From contig CAKOLP010000003.1 in NCBI GenBank assembly GCA_934096025.1, positions 1 through 17,618 of the forward strand: a stretch of 17,618 bases of DNA, written 5' to 3'. A program made the position numbers and the translations under genes. Shown one piece after another: positions 13,213 to 17,618 of the stretch. Each line of letters starts with the position of its first letter. The first letter of the stretch is position 1. The notes under the pieces are model-generated. The model was not told the DNA's origin and did not search any database. It saw only the letters and a list, made by a program, of their open reading frames with translations. This DNA is from an uncultured Bacilli bacterium. GTDB taxonomy: Bacteria > Bacillota_I > Bacilli_A > RF39 > UBA660.

Positions 13213-14608
13213 ACTCTAACTTTCTGCTTAATAGCCAATCTATATCCACTTTTGGCAAACCTTGCTTCAATATTTTTTTAATTCTACTTATATATGGTTG
13301 AATTCTTAAAACTTGATTTTCTGAAAGTGGCCTTTCAATAGCCATTTCTAAATCTTCTCCGATGATTTCTTTTAGTTCAATTTTTTCGTATCCCCGAAGC
13401 GCTTCAATTGCTCTTATTATATCTTCTTTACTAGTATTTTTAAAACATGAATAAAAAGTTTTTATCCCAGCCTCACCTAGCCCTGCAGCTACTGCACTTC
13501 TTCTGATCTTATCTTTCGCTACTTTTTCCATTTGTTGTACCCTTGTGTGAGAAACATTTAAAAATTTACCAATCTTCTTGTATGGTACAACTGTTCCTGT
13601 AACAAAGCCTGTTCTTAATAGAATAACACATAATTCTCTCGAGGTTAACCGACTATGATAAAGTAGGTATTCAGCAATTTCCTTACTAATTATTCTATCT
13701 TCTACACTTTGACTATTATCCGCAATTAAATTGCCTAGTTCTACAGAACCATCTCCATCATTATTTATGACTTGATTTAAACTAACTGGATGTCTAAAAT
13801 TTTCTAGTTCTTTAATTTTCTTTATCTTATTTTCGGACATTTGCATTCTTTTTGCTATATCAGCATAAGTAACTATATCATTATTTTTTCTTAAATTAGC
13901 CTCAGTTTCGGCAACTTTAGCCATTAATGAATAATCAGCTTGAGGTATTTTATTTACATTACCGTTTTGTAAACCATCTCTTTTAATACGAGCTATTATC
14001 CAATTGGAAGCATAGGTTGCAAAAGCAAATCCTTTTTTATAATCATATTGTTCTACTGCCTTTATTAAACCACAATTCCCCTCTTGTATACAGTCTAAAA
14101 ATATTGAAGTATCCTTACATAATTTATTAACGAAATAAATTACTAATCTAAGATTACATTCAATTAATCTTTTTTTAGCTTCTAAATCACCATCTTCATT
14201 AAATCTGCGAAATAATTCATTAGTTTCTTCTTTTGTCAATTTTGGATACATGGCAATATCATTAAAATAAAGTCTAACTGAATCACTAACTATTTCATCA
14301 CCCATTTTTACAACACTTACTTCAAGTTCTTTTTCTTTTACAACAGAATATACCTGCAATAAAGATGCCACAACCCTATTTTGTAATGGTGCTTTTTGAC
14401 CCCTATCACAATAACTAACATATAAACTTTCAATCATAAAATTTATTTTATCGTAACTTAAAAGCGTTTTTAAAAAAGCTTCATCAACTTGCCAATTTTC
14501 ACCGACTAAAAAATCTTCTAATATTTTAAAATTAGCCAAAATAACCTTTTCATCTTTTGAAAATATAATATTTTCTTTTATAAAACTATCCAATTTATTT
14601 TTATCCAT
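13178..14608 (-). CDS. Sigma-C: sigma-70-like factor with extra N- and C-terminal domains
   Basis: It is a 476-aa sigma-70 relative, expected to bind RNA polymerase core and direct promoter choice. Residues 1-108 are a helical domain absent from ordinary sigma factors but shared with sigma-D. Region 1.2 (SDSVRLYFNDIAMYPKLT, 108-125) leads into region 2, with DCIQEGNCGLIKAVEQYDYKKG at 172-193 and FATYASNWIIARIK at 196-209. Region 3 spans about 228-300 (ADIAKRMQMSENKIKKI, then PVSLNQVINNDGDGSVELGNLI). Region 4 spans about 318-370 (KKIGKFLNVSHTRVQQMEKVAKDKIRR). Residues 382-450 form a further domain shared with sigma-A. The layout of regions 1.2 to 3 is closest to RpoD, so it may derive from the primary sigma. 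The start is the ATG at 14608 with AAGGAG 9 nt upstream; a longer frame would overlap sigma-B. It overlaps sigma-D by 35 bases. Confidence 0.9.
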   Translation of the reverse strand: MDKNKLDSFIKENIIFSKDEKVILANFKILEDFLVGENWQVDEAFLKTLLSYDKINFMIESLYVSYCDRGQKAPLQNRVVASLLQVYSVVKEKELEVSVVKMGDEIVSDSVRLYFNDIAMYPKLTKEETNELFRRFNEDGDLEAKKRLIECNLRLVIYFVNKLCKDTSIFLDCIQEGNCGLIKAVEQYDYKKGFAFATYASNWIIARIKRDGLQNGNVNKIPQADYSLMAKVAETEANLRKNNDIVTYADIAKRMQMSENKIKKIKELENFRHPVSLNQVINNDGDGSVELGNLIADNSQSVEDRIISKEIAEYLLYHSRLTSRELCVILLRTGFVTGTVVPYKKIGKFLNVSHTRVQQMEKVAKDKIRRSAVAAGLGEAGIKTFYSCFKNTSKEDIIRAIEALRGYEKIELKEIIGEDLEMAIERPLSENQVLRIQPYISRIKKILKQGLPKVDIDWLLSRKLEYERENSKNRRR

Positions 14609-14617
14609 CTTAATACA

Positions 14618-14623
14618 CTCCTT
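14618..14623 (-). promoter_or_regulatory. Ribosome-binding site fixing the sigma-C start
   Basis: AAGGAG on the minus strand sits 9 nt before the ATG at 14608, in the 19-base gap after the sigma-B stop. The longer in-frame start at 14638 lies upstream of it. Confidence 0.7.
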
Positions 14624-14627
14624 TTTA

Positions 14628-15527
14628 TTAACTACCAATTATTCTTACCACTGTCCTGGTCCTTTTAACTTCATCAACTAAGTAATCAGTAATTCCCATT
14701 TCTTGAGCAGTTTTTGCCAATTTTTCTTGTGCCCTTTTTAGCGCGGCATGTACAGTTTTTCGATGATATCCCAATAATGCAGCAATTTCTATCTGAGACA
14801 TAGGTTTATAACCAAAAAGCCCATAATATAAAATAATAAATTGCAACTGACTTTCACTTAACTTACTATTTAAAAGCCAAGTCTTAATATCTTCGGCCCT
14901 TAACCTATTTAAAACTTCTTCTTCAACATCGACATTTAAATCAGGAACAATACTTATAATTTCCGTTTCTTCATAATCTTTATTTATTATATATCTTTTC
15001 GCTGCATCATATTGGACTCTTTCAAAATATTTTACTGTATCTACACTCACTCCCAAATAAGAAGCTAAGTCTTTATAAGTCGGATTTTTCCCTAAAGTAC
15101 TAGACAATTCTTCTTTAACAGACTGGTATTTCATAGCTTTAGTATGATAATTATAAGGTATACGAATCATTCGTGTTTTTTCATTCAATGCCTTTTTAAT
15201 ATATCCTATAATGTACTCTCGAGCATAAGTACTAAAAGCATTATTTGTTGTTATATCGAATTTTTTTACTGCTTCTATTAAACCAATTGTCCCCTCTTGT
15301 ATTAAATCCTGTAATTCCCAGTCTTTATTAACATATGTTTTGGCTACACTTAAAACTAATCTTAAATTGCTATTAACTATTTTATCAAAGACATCTTTAT
15401 CACCATTTTGGGCTAAAGGAATAAGTGCATATAATTCCTCTTTCTCTAACACAGAATAGCTTTCAAAGTCCTTTTGGAATAATTCAAATGAATCTAAACT
15501 TTTATTTATACTTTTTACTTTTCTCAT
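14628..15527 (-). CDS. Sigma-B: compact sigma-70-like factor
   Basis: This 299-aa protein is the most conventional member of the array. Region 2 covers about 34-119, with AQNGDKDVFDKIVNSNLRLVLSVAKTY, DLIQEGTIGLIEAVKKFD (74-91) and AFSTYAREYIIGYIKKAL (97-114), and leads into RMIRIPYNYH (119-128), the usual 2.4/3.0 junction. Region 3 lies at about 130-172 (NPTYKDLASYLGVSVDTVKYF), and region 4 at about 222-275 with a helix-turn-helix SQIEIAALLGYHRKTVHAALKRAQEKL. It lacks both the N-terminal domain of sigma-C and the C-terminal domain of sigma-A and sigma-C. In region 2.3 the Trp pair of primary sigmas is replaced by REY. It lies 28 bases after sigma-A. Its ATG has only a weak purine stretch upstream (AATGG), so translation may depend on coupling and the product may be less abundant. 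Targets are unknown. Confidence 0.92.
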   Translation of the reverse strand: MRKVKSINKSLDSFELFQKDFESYSVLEKEELYALIPLAQNGDKDVFDKIVNSNLRLVLSVAKTYVNKDWELQDLIQEGTIGLIEAVKKFDITTNNAFSTYAREYIIGYIKKALNEKTRMIRIPYNYHTKAMKYQSVKEELSSTLGKNPTYKDLASYLGVSVDTVKYFERVQYDAAKRYIINKDYEETEIISIVPDLNVDVEEEVLNRLRAEDIKTWLLNSKLSESQLQFIILYYGLFGYKPMSQIEIAALLGYHRKTVHAALKRAQEKLAKTAQEMGITDYLVDEVKRTRTVVRIIGS

Positions 15528-15555
15528 ATAACAACCATTTTCATTAATAATTTTT

Positions 15556-16683
15556 TTATTTTCTTCTTGTTAAAATGGGCGCTCCGAATGCTTTTTGTTT
15601 TTTTAATTTACCTATGCTATCTTGCAAGGATATCAATAATTGAAAAAATCTTTGGGCTTGCGCTTCCGATAAAATGCGAAATACCGGATGAGACAAATCA
15701 GTTCCCCACCTAGCTTCAATGATACTTTTATCATATCTATTTAATTTACTTAGAGCAGCATAAACCAATTCTTCATCATAGCAATTTAGTAATTCAAAGA
15801 TTGTTTTACTGCCTACTGCTGTATAATCACATTTTTCTACAAAATCTATATAGGCACCATAATCCTTACGCTTAGCATGAGTTTTAAGCTTTTTTAAAGC
15901 TTGTTTTTCAAGCATTCTTACCCATTCCCAACTTACGCCTAAAATATTAGCCATTTCTTTTCGTTCTAATTTTTTGTTACCCAAAAGGGCAAATCTGTGC
16001 AAAATAACAAATTTTTCATCATTTTTTAACTTACAATTTTCCAGCATATTCCTAACATCTTCTACCATAAATTTATTCATAACGTCTTCTTCAAAATTTG
16101 AGTCTGCACTCATTAAAATCGTATCTCTATCATCGCTTATATCTAGTAAATATAACGCATCCGCGCATTTATCAGAAAGTGATTTAGCAGTCTCAACACT
16201 TATATTCAAATAGCTCGCTAGCTCCTCAATTGTTGGTTCTCTTTCTAACATTTCTTCCAATGCTGCTCGAGCCTTTTTAAATTTTCTAACTTTAAAATAT
16301 TTTTTATCCCCAATATTTATCAAGCGAGCTTTCTTGCCTATAGCACTCTTTATTTCCGTTTTAATTAACCCACAGGCATATGTAGAAAACTGGACATTTT
16401 TTGAAAAATCAAAACTTTTAATTGCACTCATTAAACCTATCATGCCCTCTTGAAATAAATCTGAAAAATCTAACTCACTATTTTTATAAATATTAGCCAT
16501 TTTTAAAACCAATCTTTTATTACAATAAACAAGCATATCAAAAGCGCTATTGCTTCCATTTTGAGCCATTTCTAGTAACATCTTTGTTTCTTCATCAGAT
16601 AATAATGAATAATCCTCCATTCCTAATAAAAAAGGACTATCATACTCAAAAACATCATTATTTTCATTTCCCTCTTTTTTCAT
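15556..16683 (-). CDS. Sigma-A: sigma-70-like factor with an extra C-terminal domain
   Basis: This 375-aa protein is the first gene of the array (the label is local and is not the housekeeping SigA). Region 2 lies at about 36-120: AQNGSNSAFDMLVYCNKRLVLKMANIY, DLFQEGMIGLMSAIKSFDF (75-93) and QFSTYACGLIKTEIKSAIGKKARLI. Region 3 is at about 130-172 (EREPTIEELASYLNISVETAKSL), and region 4 at about 218-270 with RKEMANILGVSWEWVRMLEKQALKKLK as helix-turn-helix. Residues 272-362 are an additional helical segment, including LNRYDKSIIEARWGTDL and ILSEAQAQRFFQLL, that aligns with the C-terminus of sigma-C. DLFQEG replaces the usual DLIQEG, and CGL replaces the Trp pair of region 2.3. GGGGA precedes the ATG and a strong promoter lies 37 bases upstream. 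It is clearly a sigma-family protein; what it transcribes is unknown. Confidence 0.92.
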   Translation of the reverse strand: MKKEGNENNDVFEYDSPFLLGMEDYSLLSDEETKMLLEMAQNGSNSAFDMLVYCNKRLVLKMANIYKNSELDFSDLFQEGMIGLMSAIKSFDFSKNVQFSTYACGLIKTEIKSAIGKKARLINIGDKKYFKVRKFKKARAALEEMLEREPTIEELASYLNISVETAKSLSDKCADALYLLDISDDRDTILMSADSNFEEDVMNKFMVEDVRNMLENCKLKNDEKFVILHRFALLGNKKLERKEMANILGVSWEWVRMLEKQALKKLKTHAKRKDYGAYIDFVEKCDYTAVGSKTIFELLNCYDEELVYAALSKLNRYDKSIIEARWGTDLSHPVFRILSEAQAQRFFQLLISLQDSIGKLKKQKAFGAPILTRRK

Positions 16684-16719
16684 ATTCCAATTCCCCTTTT
16701 CTCGTTTTATTAAGTACTT

Positions 16720-16748
16720 ATTCTATATAAAAACATAAGTTTTGTCAA
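16720..16748 (-). promoter_or_regulatory. Promoter of the four-gene sigma operon
   Basis: Minus strand: TTGACA (16743-16748), an exact 17-nt spacer, and TAGAAT (16720-16725). It is a perfect -35 and a 5/6 -10, so the housekeeping polymerase should transcribe the array strongly. No operator-like dyad is visible between the promoter and the start codon. Confidence 0.88.
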
Positions 16749-16763
16749 TATTGAATTCATTAC

Positions 16764-16795
16764 AAAAAAAGCATACATCTATATAAAATGTATAC
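16764..16795 (-). terminator. Terminator of the surface-protein gene, insulating the sigma operon
   Basis: Minus strand: GTATACAT and ATGTATGC form an 8-bp stem (one T-G pair) around a 9-base loop, followed by seven T. It lies between the surface-protein stop at 16811 and the sigma promoter. Confidence 0.8.
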
Positions 16796-16810
16796 TATAT
16801 TTGTTAAAAT

Positions 16811-17618
16811 TTATTCTATTATAAATGGTGAGAAACTAGTTCCAGAACCAGAAATATATTTTACAGATGAATCTAGATAAAAAACCGGTCGAATGCTTGC
16901 CCAATTATATACACTATTATCAGAAAGGTTACCTGAAGAATGAATTACATAAGCACTCCAAGCATAATCCGTATTCGGAGTAATCGTCCAATCAAAAAGC
17001 CCCATATACATCCAGTTAGCGGTAATGACAGCTCCACCATCATATTTATTAAGATTTACTGCCCACATACTAAAATCAGCAGCATAACCATAATCACTTG
17101 CATACATTAACCCAACTTTAGCGCGGTAAATAATTGAACTTACTGGCTGTAATATCTCATTTTGATAAGCTGTAATTGGAGTAACATTCCATACTTTTGA
17201 ACCAATGTTTCCAGCGACTTTCCAAGTTGTTTCTACAATTTTATTAGACCACGTTATTCCCATTTTGCTTATAAAATTAATATTTAAATTTACTGTATTT
17301 AATCTACTTTGGCTCCATGTATTTACACTTGATGAAGCATTAGTGTTATTCCAATAATATAAATCATATTTTTCTAAAAATCCTCTATAAGTTCCATATA
17401 CATTAGTGGGATTATTTCCATTATAATAGTCACCACTTGTTCCTAATAAATTGGAATTTGCATAATCATATTTTATTAATTTTACATTATTTCCAAAAAC
17501 ACCAATTATTCTATATAGATAATCTGTCGGACAAGTTCCATCCGTTGAATCATAGCCAAAACATACAAAGTTATTTGTTGTATTACTTGCTCCGGCATAT
17601 CTATATGAACCGTCATTA
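16811..17618 (-). CDS. C-terminal part of a large Tyr/Asn/Ser-rich surface protein, 5' end outside the window
   Basis: The frame is open from the TAA at 16811 to the right edge (268 residues seen), well past the internal ATG at 17263, so this is the end of a longer protein. The visible part begins with a NDGSYRYAGASNTTNNFVCFG-like segment, then CPTDYLYRIIGVFGNNVKLIKYDYA, a YYWNNTNAS...NTWSQSRLNTVNLN stretch, KVGLMYASDYGYAA, and a C-terminal SIRPVFYLDSSVKYISGSGTSFSPFII. These elements recur together in secreted proteins of gut Bacillota, typically after an N-terminal membrane anchor; I know of no demonstrated function. Composition is dominated by Tyr, Asn, Ser, Thr and Trp, with two Cys about 12 residues apart that could form a disulfide. 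It has its own terminator and is co-directional with, but separate from, the sigma operon. Confidence 0.8.
   Translation of the reverse strand, partial: NDGSYRYAGASNTTNNFVCFGYDSTDGTCPTDYLYRIIGVFGNNVKLIKYDYANSNLLGTSGDYYNGNNPTNVYGTYRGFLEKYDLYYWNNTNASSSVNTWSQSRLNTVNLNINFISKMGITWSNKIVETTWKVAGNIGSKVWNVTPITAYQNEILQPVSSIIYRAKVGLMYASDYGYAADFSMWAVNLNKYDGGAVITANWMYMGLFDWTITPNTDYAWSAYVIHSSGNLSDNSVYNWASIRPVFYLDSSVKYISGSGTSFSPFIIE

Noticed and set aside
16811..17263. A complete 150-aa gene starting at 17263
   Set aside because: The same frame is open upstream to the window edge with matching composition and family-typical segments, so the ATG is internal.
1..17618. Mycoplasma-type code with TGA as tryptophan
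   Set aside because: Trp is encoded by TGG throughout, and TGA ends the gene at 601. The pflB break is resolved by a one-base shift, not by TGA readthrough.

Overview
The window is AT-rich DNA (my impression is about 30% GC). Its ribosome-binding sites are strong, purine-rich and of the GGAGG type, and the standard genetic code applies: TGG encodes Trp and TGA ends genes such as the one stopping at 601. The gene families and the two tyrosine/asparagine-rich surface proteins point to an anaerobic, low-GC Bacillota, probably a gut-associated Bacilli/Erysipelotrichia-like lineage close to Mollicutes but not recoded. Placement is inferred from family resemblance, not computed.

Layout. Bases 1-1254 (minus) hold a two-gene operon: a membrane-anchored extracellular protein followed by a PfkB/ribokinase-type sugar kinase that runs off the left edge. 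Bases 1314-2395 hold a divergent pair of membrane proteins, a YetF/DUF421 protein and a TIGR04086-type protein. A bidirectional terminator at 2371-2410 closes the second of these and also a tgt operon (2409-3824, minus) that carries tRNA-guanine transglycosylase and a small one-TM protein. An orphan 207-aa gene follows. Next come pyruvate formate-lyase activase and pyruvate formate-lyase (4705-7616). The lyase reading frame is broken by one base just before its glycyl-radical domain. murF and lon (7707-11377) form an operon with a clear promoter, and a ZIP metal transporter is transcribed divergently from lon (11529-12320).

The most distinctive part is 12366-16683 (minus): four tandem, strongly diverged sigma-70-like paralogues in one operon, behind a near-perfect TTGACA-N17-TAGAAT promoter. 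I call them sigma-A, sigma-B, sigma-C and sigma-D in transcription order. Sigma-A and sigma-C share an extra C-terminal domain after region 4. Sigma-C and sigma-D share an extra N-terminal domain. Sigma-D is split by a -1 shift exactly at a TTTAAAA heptamer, lacks recognisable regions 3 and 4, and has a second frame disruption further on. The cluster looks like a lineage-specific amplification of alternative sigma factors; its targets cannot be read from this window. Upstream of it, and closed off by its own terminator, is the C-terminal part of a large Tyr/Asn/Ser-rich surface protein that runs off the right edge.

Functionally, pflB/pflA indicate mixed-acid fermentation under anoxia, murF indicates a peptidoglycan wall (not a true mollicute), tgt indicates queuosine tRNA modification, and lon indicates protein quality control. 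No rRNA, tRNA, insertion sequence, CRISPR array or attachment site was seen, and no gene-free stretch exceeds 300 bases.
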